A DNA stretch of 64,000 nt from Antitrichia curtipendula (GCA_951230915.1 OX579635.1:35464001-35528000), one strand, 5' to 3'. Shown: positions 1 to 12,900, counted from the stretch's first letter. Numbers and translations: made by a program. Notes: generated by a model not told the origin, from the letters alone.

Positions 1-16
1 GTGCGGTGCAACGACC

Positions 17-239
17 GGAGTGAACTGGCCCCCCTTGCTTGTCCTGCCAAAGTCCATCCAGGGGGTGCATATAAAAAAAAAAGCCCCCTATTTTGTGCCG
101 TGTAAAATCTACTTTCTAAAGATAATTGAGGGCCTCTGATTGCAAATATGAATTCAGAATTTGCAAAAAAACTCATGCATGAAAAATAAAATATTTCAGG
201 GTTTTCCAAGGGGGACAAGCAAGGGGGTCAGTTCACCCC
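17..239. mobile_element. Family E inverted-repeat element, copy 1
   Basis: About 223 bp with near-perfect terminal inverted repeats: left AGTGAACTGGCCCCCCTTGC, right reversed GGGGTGAACTGACCCCCTTG, each followed by CTTGTCC. The interior contains TTGCAAATATGAATTC, shared with the copies at 1990 and 5589. No ORF; MITE-like. Confidence 0.7.
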
Positions 240-244
240 AGCCT

Positions 245-366
245 AGTGCCAACCTCCTCTCACTTGCCAACAAGAAAACTAGTGAAAAAAAATTGAACCA
301 GTCTAATAATAGTAACTAGGCACAGTAGCAAAAAAAAAATAGTGGCGGTTTTGGGTGGGTACCCAC
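245..366. repeat. Family F fragment
   Basis: Contains AACCTCCTCTCACTTGCCAA, CAAGAAAACTAGTG and CAGTCTAATAATAGTAACTAG, then AGTGGCGGTTTTGGGTGGGTACCCACC. The same string of motifs lies at 4893-4970 and 46446-46560 and, inverted, at 43212-43340. Only the right half of the element is present here. Confidence 0.6.
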
Positions 367-1235
367 CCACCCCCTTTTTTTTTTTTACGTTATGTCATGT
401 CTGTTGGCTCAACTGCATGCCAGGCGATGGGGTCATAATGGGACTCACGTTACGTTATTACCAGCCACAGCATGACCTCGTTTTTTGGCTTGGGGGAAAC
501 TGAACTGCTGAAAAAGTTAAAAAGTGTTTTTAAAAAGTCATTCCCCTCACTTGTCCTAGAAAAGATTTTGTTACTAAAGCTTACTCATGCCCCACATGTG
601 AGACTGTGTCGCTGAGTGGCCCCCAGGGGGTGGGTTGTTTCCCGGAAGAATTGGGGGGGTTACTGAATTTGGCCCAAGCAGGACATGTCAAACTGACCTG
701 GCGAAATCGCAATTGCGATTTTATTCCCCAACTTTTTTCAATTCAGCTTTTGGGAGAGTCCACCTTTAAATTGGAAGTGGAATGCCCCCAGCTACTACAC
801 AGCATCAAAAAAAAGGGGAATGATGGCCCATGCACACTTGGTGCTACGTACTGGGCCATTTAGACACACCGACCCCCGGAAAAAACAAAAAAAAACAAAA
901 AAAAAATGGTGGAGCTTATTAGGGGTTGTCACCACCAGGGAATTTCTTTTGAGCGAGTTTTCGATTAAAAAAAATAAAAAGGCGGATGCCGAATTTCTTT
1001 AGGGGAGAATATTTGGTTTGGGTATGTATATATATTTTTTGCAAGTGGATGACATCGCAAAATTGCTGACAAATCTTGGAAGAGCATTGCTCTATTTGGG
1101 GACGAATGTACACGCTTTTAGATGAATAGATGGCTTTTCATCCATATATTGCAAGCTTCTTCCATTTATGTGGATGTAAATAGCTTTGTCATTCCAGTGA
1201 ATATCTCTTGTCTAAAATAAATGAAAAAAGAGAAA

Positions 1236-1725
1236 ATTGTGTCACACCTTCTTTATTTCCATTCTCAATCTTCAGAGAATGGGGACATAGCACTCTCGTT
1301 GGCTCTCGTCAGCTTGTAGAGGTCCCATTATGTAAAGATTGAGAATGACCATTCTTCTCCTCAAGAAGTGAAGAATATGTGTGAAGAAAATTTTGCTAGC
1401 GAAGATTTCATCCTCCATGTGCAGCTTTCATCCTTTGCGAGTTGCAACTTCTCATTATGCATGTTGCGTTCATATTAGATGCTTCAATACTTCACCAACA
1501 TCGATGTGCGTGCGTGGTGTCAGAAGTAGGATCAATGTGAGTTAGACTGTATGCAGTGATCCTACTTCTAACGAGAAAATTATAACATTAATCTTCTTTC
1601 AAAGGTAAACACAAAATAATGTCGCACCTTCTTCATAATGAAAAAATCCCTATTTGCTCCTCTTTTCACTCCACAACTTCTCATTCTTCATAGAAGTTTG
1701 TTTTTTAGAGAAGGTGTGACAATTG
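1236..1725. mobile_element. TGTCACACCTTCT-ended element with 4-bp ATTG duplication
   Basis: A 13-bp perfect terminal inverted repeat (TGTCACACCTTCT at 1240; its complement ends at 1721) is flanked on both sides by ATTG (1236-1239 and 1722-1725). About 482 bp with no ORF. A lone copy of the same terminus sits at 44281-44293. An internal near-copy of the end (GTCGCACCTTCTT) occurs at about 1621. Confidence 0.6.
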
Positions 1726-1989
1726 TTGTTGTTTATTAGACCCTAATGAAAAAAATTGGAAAATTGGAATTTGTTAACTGTAAAAGAAAGTCTGATTTGA
1801 CGATTAGGTGTACAAATTGAATTTCCATGTCAAATCAATTGTCAAGGGTTTACGTCACTTCACATCAATCACAAGATGACATGTGGTCCTTTTCACAAAA
1901 ATAGCTTAATTATTTTCAAAACTGAACTTGAAATATAGTACGGAATTACTTATAATATATTACTTATTAATAAAGCAAAGGATCCCTTT

Positions 1990-2220
1990 TGGCCAGGGTG
2001 AATTGACCCTTCATTGCCTTGCGGTTTTCCCTTTATGCAAAAAACACTAGAAGTTTTTATTTGCAACTAATGATAAAATTTGGAAATTTTGAATCCATAT
2101 TTGCAATCAAAAGTCCAAAATTTTGAAGGAAGGTGAAGAAACAAAAAAAAAGGAAAAAAAAGGCAATTTTTTACATATGCCCTTGGTTTGGGCAATGAAG
2201 GGGGCAATCTGCCTTGGCCA
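1990..2220. mobile_element. Family E inverted-repeat element, copy 2
   Basis: Ends TGGCCAGGGTGAATTGACCC and, reversed, TGGCCAAGGCAGATTGCCCC. The interior shares ATTTTGAATCCATATTTGCAATCAAA-type sequence with copy 3. MITE-like, no coding potential. Confidence 0.65.
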
Positions 2221-2506
2221 TCCCTCTTTTTTGCATCCTTGAAAAGGGATATCTCCATAGTAAATAACATTGTCATATTGATGGCTTTGTCTTTAGCCAA
2301 CCTCAGTCCTTGCATTATTTGAAAGTCTCTCCCAAGCATCTAAGGAGGCATGATACCTTCCCAAAGTAGAGCTAATATGTGAGCATAGAATCTATGGGCC
2401 TAAGAGTCTATATTGTAGACACCTTCTATGATTATAGGTGTTTATGTTATAGGTATGTATATTATAGACTCTTTCTATGTTATAGTGTACCTACTTTATA
2501 GGTACA

Positions 2507-2800
2507 TACTTCCTTTGTCCCTCTAAAAACCTCCAAATCAGTTACAATTTGTGTTCCATTAAAAAATTCCATTTACTAATTTTGATTGTTGAATAAGCGT
2601 TGGCCGTATTAAATGACCTCTAAGGGCAAGTGAAAAGCGATCAAGGAGCATTCCTTTCCTAGCAAGCTTGGCCTTGCCCATATGAGGCAATTTATATTTA
2701 TTGCTTCTGCAAACAATCGTGTTGAAGATGGATTCGGTGACCACTTGGATTTATGAAGATTTATTCAAGAAAGTGGTAAATTTTTTTTGTAGGGGGGATT
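2507..2800. mobile_element. Stowaway-like element (diverged)
   Basis: The left end TACTTCC-TTTGTCCCTC resembles the Stowaway consensus terminus. The next 90 bases align with the element at 3262 (ACCTC...TTCCATT/TTCTATTTA...GATTGTTGA-AAG). The right end is unclear, so the limit is approximate. Confidence 0.4.
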
Positions 2801-3261
2801 TAGGTTGGGAGTAGAAATTTCTTAGAATCTCATTGTTGCCACCAACCTTAAAATCAGCAGGAATGACAAGCTAACAACATTCATGAACAATGTTCAAATA
2901 TGATACTTTCCGAATGAATTTTGGGTGCTTGAACAATGGTTCTTAAGTTGGAGATTTTGCATAGATCTAGAAGATTGGTTTCTGGTTTTTGAATTCATAT
3001 ATCAGTAGCACAAAGACTAAAATACAATCAATCCCTCATGGAGAAGGTTTTGGTAGGTTTTTACAGGGATAAAGGGAATACATGATATAAACACCTTCAA
3101 ATGGTTGTAGATACATACCTATAACTAGGTTCAAGGTTTATAGGCTCACATTTTTGCGCTCAAGCCTTGGTATTGTTGTACCTTCCTAGTATGGGAAAGA
3201 CCATTGTTTGGTTATTTAATATTATGTAGAGACCCCGAGTGAACGAGTAGAGATAAAATTG

Positions 3262-3500
3262 TACTCCTTCCATCCCAGAAAGAACCTCATAATCAAAAAT
3301 AGTGCATGTAAAACTAAAACCGTTCTATTTATTGATGTTGATTGTTGAGCAAGTGATGTGGAATTTTTGGAATCGATTGAGCGGAAATTAATTTGAGTTC
3401 CACACCACTTTTCCAATGATCAAAATCAACAAATGGAGCAATTTAGTGGTACACGCATTACTTCCAATTCCAATTTTTTTAGTGGGACAGAGCTAGAATA
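3262..3500. mobile_element. Stowaway-like MITE
   Basis: Starts TACTCCTTCCATCCCAGAAAG and ends with the complement of TATTCTAGCTCTGTCCCAC, close to the plant Stowaway terminus (CTCCCTCCGTCCC) with TA at each edge. About 240 bp, AT-rich, no ORF. Confidence 0.6.
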
Positions 3501-4718
3501 TTAGATTAATGAAGAAAGAGAAGTACTTCCAAACGCTATTGGGCTGGGGTGAATTAAGAGCTTGTTCATTCAAGGTCCCAAGGTACTTCTTGAGAAAAGT
3601 TAAATTAATAAACCACTAATATTCATCCCTAAGTGAATGGAAAAAGATGAGTGCATGGTTATCTTTGGTTTCAAAATATGGATTGGTAGCTCAATTGTTA
3701 TGATATTTGGTAAATGGCCCTCATATTCTTGTTAGGGACATTCACCAAAACTCCTCATAATAAAGCTTTGAGCATGGTTCTTGTTATCAAATTGGATAAA
3801 CTTTTTGTTGGGGCTCAAAATGATATTTTAAAGTATCATAGCATGTATTTTTTAAACATTGTATGATTAAACTATGAATTTTTATAATGAGAAAATAGAT
3901 GAATCTAAAATTGACCCTTAACTCTCATAAATAGAGGTTGTACATTTTTGGTGAGAACATATAAAGATCACTTTTTAAAAATTGCCACAATTAGGTGCAA
4001 TTACTTGGCTTGAATTAGATTGAAATTTTAATGCAAATCGAGTTCTTCAAACTTCCACTCTCATCTCTAAACATCAATTAGTCAATATATATGCAAACGC
4101 AAGCCAATCAAGTTGAATAATCAAACCAAAAATATTGCAAAAATGTCACTATTACTCCCAATGTATGTTATTGGGTTGTACGCAAGATTCAAAAAAGGGC
4201 TATGGAAACATCAATTAGGCCTTAAAATTCAGAAGAAACATTGTAGAGTAACAAACTAAGTTTCATGTGCTTAGAAATAAGAGCATGTATACCTTTGAAT
4301 TGCAATAAATGACCAATTTTCAAGAAATTTACAAAGTTTTTAAGTGGAAAAAGAAACCTGCCTTGAAAAACTCAATGTAGTTGAGTTTGTTTGATCACAC
4401 TGAATTTTAAAACCAAGTTTTAAGAATAAATAACCGGAAGAGCTAAAATAGACTAAATGGTACTCCGTATGATATTTTTGAAACCAGCCCTTGTCTAAAG
4501 CCCTTGTGTAATGATCAAGGATGCAGATATTTTGATTACAAAGCATACACAAAACCATGAATGAAAAATCCCTCCATTTTTCAATATGAGCAAGAATCAC
4601 TTGTCCATTCATAAGTCACTAGCTTTTTTTTTATAGCTTTGACAATTTTATAAAGTTGAAGAATTAATAGCTTATGATGATGAGGAGTCCAACCTTGTTG
4701 CAAGGGTCCTTCATCAAA

Positions 4719-4970
4719 AGTGGATACATTCAAAATTACATCCTATCTAAAATTGTCATCATCATTCTTGTATACATCTCCAAAATCAATATGTATGTAT
4801 GTTGAAAAAACAATTCTAGAACATCTACCCAAAAACATTTAACCCTTGACAACTTTTGCTTATAGTGTCCAAATGATGCATTCTTTGGTGTGCTGGAACT
4901 TCCTTTCACTTGCCAACAAGAAAATCAATGAAAACTTGGTCAGTCTAACAAATAAGAACTAGGCACCTTC
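4719..4970. mobile_element. Family F element, copy 1
   Basis: Parallels 46292-46560: a TGGATACATTCAAAATTAC start, CTCCAAAATCAATATGTATG, a TTGAAAAAACAATTCTAGAA segment, TTTGGTGTGCTGGAACTTCC, then CACTTGCCAACAAGAAAA and TAAGAACTAGGCACC. Termini are degraded, so edges are approximate. Confidence 0.55.
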
Positions 4971-5588
4971 CTTATTTTTGAATTTTTTTATCAATTCAAG
5001 TTTCAATGACCCTCCAAAATGGTCAGGAGACATTCAACTACCAATTTTCTTGATGATGAATCATTGCTTGATTGTTATTTAAGTAAGGATCGGCTTCCAT
5101 GTGGAATAGAGGCCGGTGAATCCCATCAATTAGTGTAGAGAAATGTGAGTTTAACTTAGTTTGTTTTTTTGGAGTCCCCATTTTAAGTTATAGCATACAC
5201 AACTCCAAGCTTGCCATGCTTGTGCAGAGGAAAATTATTCCACACTACCATCCCGTTATAGTAGAAGTTGAGCCATTCTTCTTGTCACTCTCACATTTGT
5301 TTAGCAAAAGAGGGTCTTTGTAGCAGGGAGTTTACACTCATGCTAACTTGGTCAACTTTGACTATGACCTCAATGGAAGACGTGGAGGCTAGTGAGAGGT
5401 GTGAGAAGAAATGGGAGAACTTTAGCGAGGAGTGGTTGGTGCAAAGCATTGAGTCTTGAGTGCATTGTCATATCTTATGAGGCACTAAGTGCTTTGCCGC
5501 TTCTTAATGCCGTGATCAAATTGAGGGCAACTCATAGCGATGCTCTTAGTGTTGTCATTGTTATGTGGGCTTCACTAGCCCCAACTTG

Positions 5589-5813
5589 GGCGGGGTGAAC
5601 CGCCCCCCTTGATTCTCCCTCTTGAGAAGTTATGAATTTTTTAATTTGCCACACGTGATAAACTTTGCAAATTTTGAATTCATATATGCAATCAAAGGCT
5701 CAAATTAGCTAGGAGAGGTGCCAAAGAAGTTAATGAAGCACTAAATAGGGATATTTTCTTACATGCATTCTTGAGATGACTTCTAAATACGCAAGGGGGT
5801 GGGTTCATCTGGG
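5589..5813. mobile_element. Family E inverted-repeat element, copy 3
   Basis: Left end GGGGTGAACCGCCCCCCTTG, right end reversed CCCAGATGAACCCACCCCCTTG-like. The interior has CAAATTTTGAATTCATATAT and GCAATCAAAGGCTCAAA, matching copy 2. About 225 bp. Confidence 0.65.
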
Positions 5814-6172
5814 CCTCCAACCCCACATGGAAGCCAAGGCCCTAAGAGCCACTTTTCACTAATGCAGAGGGGTGAGAGTCCATTAGTTTCCACCAATCAA
5901 ATTGCAGGAATCCAAAAAATTCCTGAAATCTTAGCCTCTCGGCCCTTCACACTAGAAGGCACATTCCAGAGGCCATCACCCTCCAAATTGACAATATGCT
6001 AGAAAAATAATTGCATGGCGATAGACTCTCAACCATAGTTTGGGCTAGTAAAAAATGATTGTCTAAACCATGATCAAGAATCTATCAAATTATTTGTTAT
6101 TTGTTATTTGTTAATAAAAAAAGATAGAGTCAAACAATATGGGTTTGGACTTTGGACTTGGCCTTTGGAGGC

Positions 6173-6315
6173 TTCACACTAAGGCCGTCCAAGTCAAGTG
6201 GCCATGCCCAAATTTTGGGTGAGAGTCCAAAGAAATGTCCATTAAGATCCCATTTCTTTGGACTCTTGACCATAGTTTGGGCACGGCCTCTCGACTTGGA
6301 CGGCCGTAGTGTGAA
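6173..6315. repeat. Near-perfect 65-bp-arm palindrome (hairpin)
   Basis: The 65-bp arms begin TTCACACTAAGGCCGTCCAA and end with its near complement; only about eight mismatches separate them, around an 11-13-nt loop at about 6238-6249. The inner core of the palindrome reads CACTA...TAGTG. It could be a foldback MITE or a hairpin small-RNA precursor; no TSD is evident. Confidence 0.85.
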
Positions 6316-6746
6316 ACAATCATCTCAAAACTAGATTATGGACTTTAGTGCAATACGCTACCTTAAAAGAGAAATAGGTATCAACTTTGGTTACCTTGAG
6401 AGCGAGTAGTATCAAAGTAAAAAAAATAGAAAATAAAAGATTTTGCACGTTCTCAAGGATTATTGGGAGTACCACAATACAAAATTAACAAAATAGTGTT
6501 AATTCCAATGTGGGAGGAAGTTGCAAATTGGCTATCAAATTCTATCACAGGTTGCCATTTTGGCTAAAACGCCTTCATCAAAGGCCTTTTTTTTTACAAT
6601 GGACTAGTAGTGTAAGGATTCTTTTGGGTCGAAATTGAGCAAAATTTAGCCAGATTTGAAATTGTTGGGTGTAAAATGGCCCTGAGTACCATCGTATTCA
6701 AGTTGGATTGTGTTCCTGTTGTTGTTGTTGCTTTGTCTATAAGGTA

Positions 6747-7054
6747 TAAGGTAGGTGTCTCTAAAAGCAACCTGACTCTAAAAGCGACCTCTAACCTAGA
6801 GGTACATTTTACTTTCTTCAGTGTACCAACATTGTACATTTCAGGAGGAGGGCACTTTTAGAAACCACTGCGTTTCACCTTCAAAAAATTTGTAACTAAT
6901 TCCACAAAGGTCCGAAAAATATGAAACGAGTTGGATTAGATGCCAAATCCATTTTCCTTCCTAGTAAAATTTACTGAAAATTGTTTCAAAGAGTTTAGCT
7001 TCCCTGGAAATGCAATCACCTCTTAAAGGGTTGCTTTAAGAGCCTCCTACCTTA
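6747..7054. mobile_element. Family A TA-flanked element, copy 1
   Basis: TA duplications at 6747-6748 and 7053-7054; ends AGGTAGGTGTCTCTAAAAGC and, reversed, AGGTAGGAGGCTCTTAAAGC. 304 bp and non-coding. Related copies: 9509-9952, 44517-45256 (inverted), 63297-63563, and a right-end remnant at 54460-54494. Confidence 0.8.
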
Positions 7055-7446
7055 TTTGCCAAGAACGGGGTCACACAGACGGACAGATTGATTATCGTCA
7101 CCTTCCGCCCCCACGTCATGGCATTTGCACCCATGCTAAGGCACATGCCTGACCCACTTGAAGAATCCGTAGATTGCCCAATTTATAAAGACAAATTCCA
7201 AAGTGGTTCAGTTCAGTTATTTTAGAGTGGGAATCTGCAATGGAGAGGGAAAAAAAAAATCAAAGGCAAGAATCAGTGTGCTGATTATGAAGTAATTTCC
7301 TGCAACTGGACCAAGGCACTAATCATTAGTGAAATAAATTAGCCACTGTCTTAGGTCCAGGGGGAAGCAACCGAGTAACTTAACATAACTCCAGTTGATT
7401 GGTTTTCATTTGTGTTCATAAAAAGTCCGTCTGATCACATACACTA

Positions 7447-7881
7447 AAAGGTAACATGCTCTTAAAGCGACCATTTTAAGGTGGGCTGGTCCGCCTTTTT
7501 CACAGGCTTTTGTGGGCAGGAATATTTTTAGACCATTTTTCAGAGAAAGAAAAATAGATGTGGAACCTAACACAAGTGGTTTTGTATTTTTCCAAGCATT
7601 TTTGAATTCCTGATAAATTTTCAAAGATTTAGGGGGCATACTTAGGCACCTATTTGTGACCATAGGTAGTCTTTCAAAATCTGTCCACTTGCAACTTGTA
7701 AAGAGAGTGAGCGGGAATCAGAAGACAATGATTGGCTCTTGTAATAGAAAAATAGTTTTTTTGCCTTCATGCATTCAATTACTAAATTGGATCCATTTAA
7801 AGATCACCCCATCTCCATTCTCCATCTAAAAATACAAGGGTGGTTTGAAGAAGATGGGCACTTTTAGAGTACATTATCTTA
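7447..7881. mobile_element. Family B TA-flanked element, copy 1
   Basis: Ends AGGTAACATGCTCTTAAAGC and, reversed, AGATAATGTACTCTAAAAGT. The whole element (about 430 bp) is an inverted match to 27304-27719, including CCAAGCATTTTT, ATAGGTAGTCTT/AAGACCTATG and ATTGGCTCTTG-like blocks. Non-coding; the left TA is mutated to AA. Confidence 0.8.
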
Positions 7882-8814
7882 AGGTCTTGACTGTTTACAC
7901 CCAAAAACTTGGGCTTCAACCCACTAGCACAAGAATGGTACCTTGTTCAAGGGATGAGACCATTGTAAGTGGGGTACCATGCTTGAAACAAGGGACTCAT
8001 AAGTAGGTAGTGGCCCAAACATTTGGTGCAAACCGAGAGAGTTGAGTCATGGCCCCATTGTGCACTTGGGCTGAATTTTTGAAAGTAGAGTTATCCATGG
8101 AAGCCATTTTTTAGATTTATCCTATAGTCATAGAACCTCTTGTAGTCAATGTTGCCCTACATGTTTGTGTGCTGTTTTGTGGTGTCTCTCTCAAATTTTG
8201 GCAGTTTTTGAGGATTTTTTTGCAAAATCAGGCCAGAAATGGCCCAAAGACAAGTAGTAATCAAACATAAATGAACGGCTGAAAATAGTCTCTTTGAATT
8301 CTCTCATGGCCTTGAGGGTTGGATACTTCCAAGACCTTCCCAAGAAATAAGATGTGACCACCCCCAATCGATTGAATAAGCAGTTGTGGACAGAATGTGG
8401 AGTATAGTGAGGTGAAGAAAATATTTCCATGGGTGGAGAGATAGAAATGAGGAAGATTGACGAAAGTTTTGTAATTTTATCAATCGAAGTGAATTTACAA
8501 TGTATTGGAAGGCAAAAGTTGCGTTGGATCCATGTTCAATGTATAGACTATTTTAAAACCGTTCATTTAAGAGTCTATTTCTTGTTCCCTTTTGCACTCC
8601 AAACCAAGTACAAACCACGCAGATGTGTCATGAAAAGAATGGAGGGATTGATGGCTGGAAATTAAGAATTAATGTTTGGAAATTAGTCTTAGCCTCTCCT
8701 GCATTTCTGCCACTTTATTTTACTACTTGCTGATGGGGTATTGATTGGTGATGGGTGGCTCTACCTTACTCCCCTTAGGTTCAAGAAATCATGCAATTGT
8801 CCAAAAAAAACAAA

Positions 8815-9424
8815 TTTTAGTTGTCAAATCACATTCTAAGAGGAGTCAAACTTTGTTAGCTATGTTGGGGTAGTTTCAAAAAAAAACATTTTCTTCTAAC
8901 TTCAAGTTCTATTATTTTGCAATCAGTCAAGTCAAAATTCTTGAAATTTTTTCTTCACTGTTTGGATTTGAAATAAAATATTTCCTCATTGCACAAAAAA
9001 ATGACTGGTGTATTGCCAATTCACTTAACCTCCTTGCATTGCACGGTGATTTAGAATAATTTAGACTCCATATTTTTTTCTGAATTTTTTAGTGAGTGAA
9101 CCTAATATCATAAACTTATGAATGGTCAAAAATCTCATGTTTGTGTAGAGCAAATATTTAACTCCAAATGAGCCCAAAGTTTGTTGACCATGTTTTGCAC
9201 AATTGGAAAAAGGGATTTTTCTCACTTCAAATACTATAATCTTTCAATCCACGCCGTCAAAAGGGTTGAAATTTTTTCCACACTTTAGTAAAATACTTTA
9301 CTTTAGTTTTGTATGATTTAATTTCCAAAAACAAATTTTGATTTTCTTTTTTGAACAACATACCAAAAAGTCGCAGTTTTTTGGAATGTTGCCTTGGAAA
9401 TCCCTACGGTCCTTTAGGGGTTAA
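8815..9424. mobile_element. TTAA-type element C5, right part
   Basis: The right terminus GGTCCTTTAGGGG is followed by TTAA (9421-9424). The interior aligns with 23745-24364 (ATTTCCTCATTGCACAA, TTCACTT-ACTTCCTTG). The left terminus is not recognised, so the start is only where similarity begins. Confidence 0.55.
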
Positions 9425-9508
9425 ATGATAAAAGTGATTCTTTGTCAATTATAAATCCTCCTAATAATAAATACTATACCCGTTTATATAAACTTTTGGG
9501 TTCAAGTT

Positions 9509-9952
9509 TAAGGTTGGAGATCCTAGACAATTTGGACTCTAAAAATGCTCTTTAATGCAGATTGAGGTACATATTTCTTTAATCATTGTACCAATTGTAT
9601 TTATCCACATAGCATTAGTGAACATATTAAAGGGTGGAAGATTTTAGAGTACATTGTGATTGTCACTTCAAATTGAGGTACAAATTTCTTTAGTCAATGT
9701 ACCAATTGTATTTATCCATGTAGCAATAGTGAACATATTAGAGGGTAGAAGATTTTAGAGTAATTTGTGATTGCCACTTCAAAATTTCTAACTACTTCAA
9801 CAAATGTTCAAATAATATGAAACAACTTGGATTAGATGCCAATTCCATTTGTTTTTCATGAAAAATTTACTCACAAAAATATTTCAAGAAATTGAACACT
9901 TCAAAATTGCAAATCAATTGGTAAAAGATTGCTTTATGGACCTCCCACCTTA
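9509..9952. mobile_element. Family A TA-flanked element, copy 2, with internal 111-bp duplication
   Basis: The left end TA-AGGTTGGAGATCCTAGACA and right end TGGACCTCCCACCT-TA are diverged forms of copy 1. Inside, 9561-9671 and 9672-9782 are two imperfect copies of a 111-bp unit (GAGGTAC...TTGTACCAATTGTATTTATC...AGATTTTAGAGTA), which explains the greater length. Confidence 0.7.
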
Positions 9953-12900
9953 GTCTCTAAATTCTTAAGGTCTTTTATTTATCAAATTCAACTCAAATTT
10001 GCCATTTTCTATTGCAAAGTGTAAAAAATATTAATAATTTTTTTTCCACATATCTAATTATTTAATCTAGATTAGTATAAGAAAAAACACAAATAATTTT
10101 TTATTTTTTAGGGTTTAATGGCCCTTTAAAAACTAAACCCTAATAAAATTTTAATTCATTCAAATTTTCAATTATTAGTTTTGATTCAATTTTGTTAAAA
10201 TACTAGTTAACAACTCTGATTTCTAAAATAGTTAACATTAGCATAATGAAAAATGCAACGAACAATTCATAAATCTCAACTATATACCAACCCTAAAAAG
10301 TCAAATTTCAATTTATCAGAAATCTTTGTCTCGAAGATTTTGAATTTGAAAACTCTCCCTTCAATATTATTTTGACTAACTTTCATCCAAACTTTGATAG
10401 TAAAAATTTTCCATATTTAAATTTAGATTTGAAAATCCATTACAATTCTCACCTGTTTTTGTACTTACAAACACACTCACCCAATAAATCCATGAAAAGA
10501 GATATTTTAGAATAGATGAACAATTAAAATAAACTATCAATATAAAGTAATTTATTTAGACTATAAGATATAAGAAAAAGAATCAATTTAAAAAAATAAA
10601 TTAATTTCTACATGACTGAATATATGAAAAAAATTAGAGTTCAAACGTCTATCACTTTTTCATCAAGACTTGTAATGTCTTTAAGATCTAATCAGGACTT
10701 TTTTTTCCATTTTTTAAGAAGTGCCAAAGTGGCGATACAAAAATTTATAGTGGTGTTCCAAATTTCAACATTCATCCACGTATTAGGTAGAAAATATCAA
10801 ATTAGCACATATCACATGTGTATAATTGGGTTTTCATCCACAATCTGGCAACTTCATCCAAGACTTTTTTTTAATTCAAACTTTTTTGGTGATTTCATCC
10901 AAGTTTTTTTGGCCTTTTTTTGGCCAATTTGGCACTAGAAAGCCCCCCAAAAGAGCCCTAGATCTAATGCATCTGTGGAAATATAATTGTAATTTTAGAA
11001 AAAATTGGTAATGTTAAAATAAAATAACATTCCAAAACTATCTAAAATTAATTTCATATTAAAATTACTCTTCTGTATTTGGTATACAATATTTTATGAA
11101 TATCAAAATTGCTCATTACTACACCAAGTCACAAAAATTAGTGGGCATTGTTGTGCATTCACCACAAATTCAATCAAAAGTTTCAGTATGACATATTTAA
11201 AAAAAATACTAGAATGATTATATTTTTTTTTATAGATCCATTTTTAAACAAATTTTAACCCTTTCTACGGGCATGCTTTTACAATGTCATTTTTTAATGG
11301 AAACTTTGAAGCAAGGTGCGAATATTTATCTCTTTTAGTGGAAATTAAAAATGAGCCAATTAGGTGGTTTGATCAAAAGTTATATTTCCCAATGTTTTTC
11401 AAAAAAGGCAATGAGCTTGTGCTAAACTCTACTTTAATTTTAAAAACGTGGCAAGTATTTGGATAATATAATATAGTATGTGATTGTAATATAAAGTGAC
11501 GATTGATGCAAAAATCTCATTGCAAGAAGAGCTAAGGTCTATTCATCTTATTAGGCAGTGCAAAATAACTTCAAACTTCAAACACTATAACCTTCGAACA
11601 CTATAAACTATAAACTTCAAACACTATAACCGTACAATTTGTTTGGTCTAAGGTTTTTTGAAAATTTTCCCACTCATTTGCATTTTAGGCTTACACAATT
11701 TGCAACAATTCAATTTCTTAAAACTTTTTTCCCTCAATTCTGTTTATTATGGGTTTTTTAGGATTTATAGTCAAAATATGCCCTGGTCTTTTAGGAATTA
11801 CATTTTTAATGTTCTTCATGCAAAAATCATTCCAACTCCTTAAAACTTGCTTACTGTTGTAAAAATTATTTTAACTAAGATTTATCTTATGGAAAAATTA
11901 ATTACTATTCTCATGTAGGTAGTTTATTTTGAGACTATTTAATTACAATAGTTCCTACATTAGAACATTGCACGTTAGTATATAATTATTAGATCAAGTG
12001 CAATTAAAACCTTGAAGATTCCACAAATACTTGATGGTTTTACTATTGATTATAGTTTTTTGTGAATTTGTGCATAAGGTCATTTTTGGCTTGAAGATGG
12101 TTTAAATTGCTTTGACTGTTAGAGGAATAATTGTCAAAGAATGTAGAATAAACAATAGTATCTAACTTATGTATATGGACATAATCACAATATTATTGGA
12201 ATTTAGACCAAGTTAAGCAACAAAAGACAAGATTACAATATATTTATTTATTTGAGGAAATATGTAGAAAGAATGGTTTTACAAGTAGAGTCATACTTAT
12301 ATTGCAAACAAAGATGGTCTATCTAAACCTATTCATTTTAGCTAGTGTGCATAGAATGTGTCAAAACTATAATTAGTGGATTTTTTGAGATTAATAGAAA
12401 TGATAAAATGATAAAGAAATATTATTATTATTTTATTTTTTGTAGATTTTGTAAAGTTATGGCTTGAGAAACTTTAATTTTCATACATGCACATCTTTGA
12501 AACATCTCTAAAACTAATCACTAAAAACTTTATCGATCACTTTATCTTGAGAAATGTGTAAAGATGAAGATAATTCACATATTCAAGCCATATTGGTAAT
12601 ACTTCAAAAGACCTTTACATGACAAAATGGATGGAATGAAGACACTTATAGATACTTGTATCTTACACAAATTAAAACAATCAATGTTTGATAGTAGAAT
12701 TGTGGAATTTACTCACTTTAGATGTCTTTCAAGCATTGTATTCTTTAAGAATATTGTAATACTCCAGATGTAATCTAAGTGCATGGCTACTATGTTTGTG
12801 TTAACATTCATTTACGTGCTTGGTACATTATTTAATTAATTGTTCAGTAATTAGAACACAATTTTTCTACACAAACATTTTTTAATTAGTGATAGAGAGT

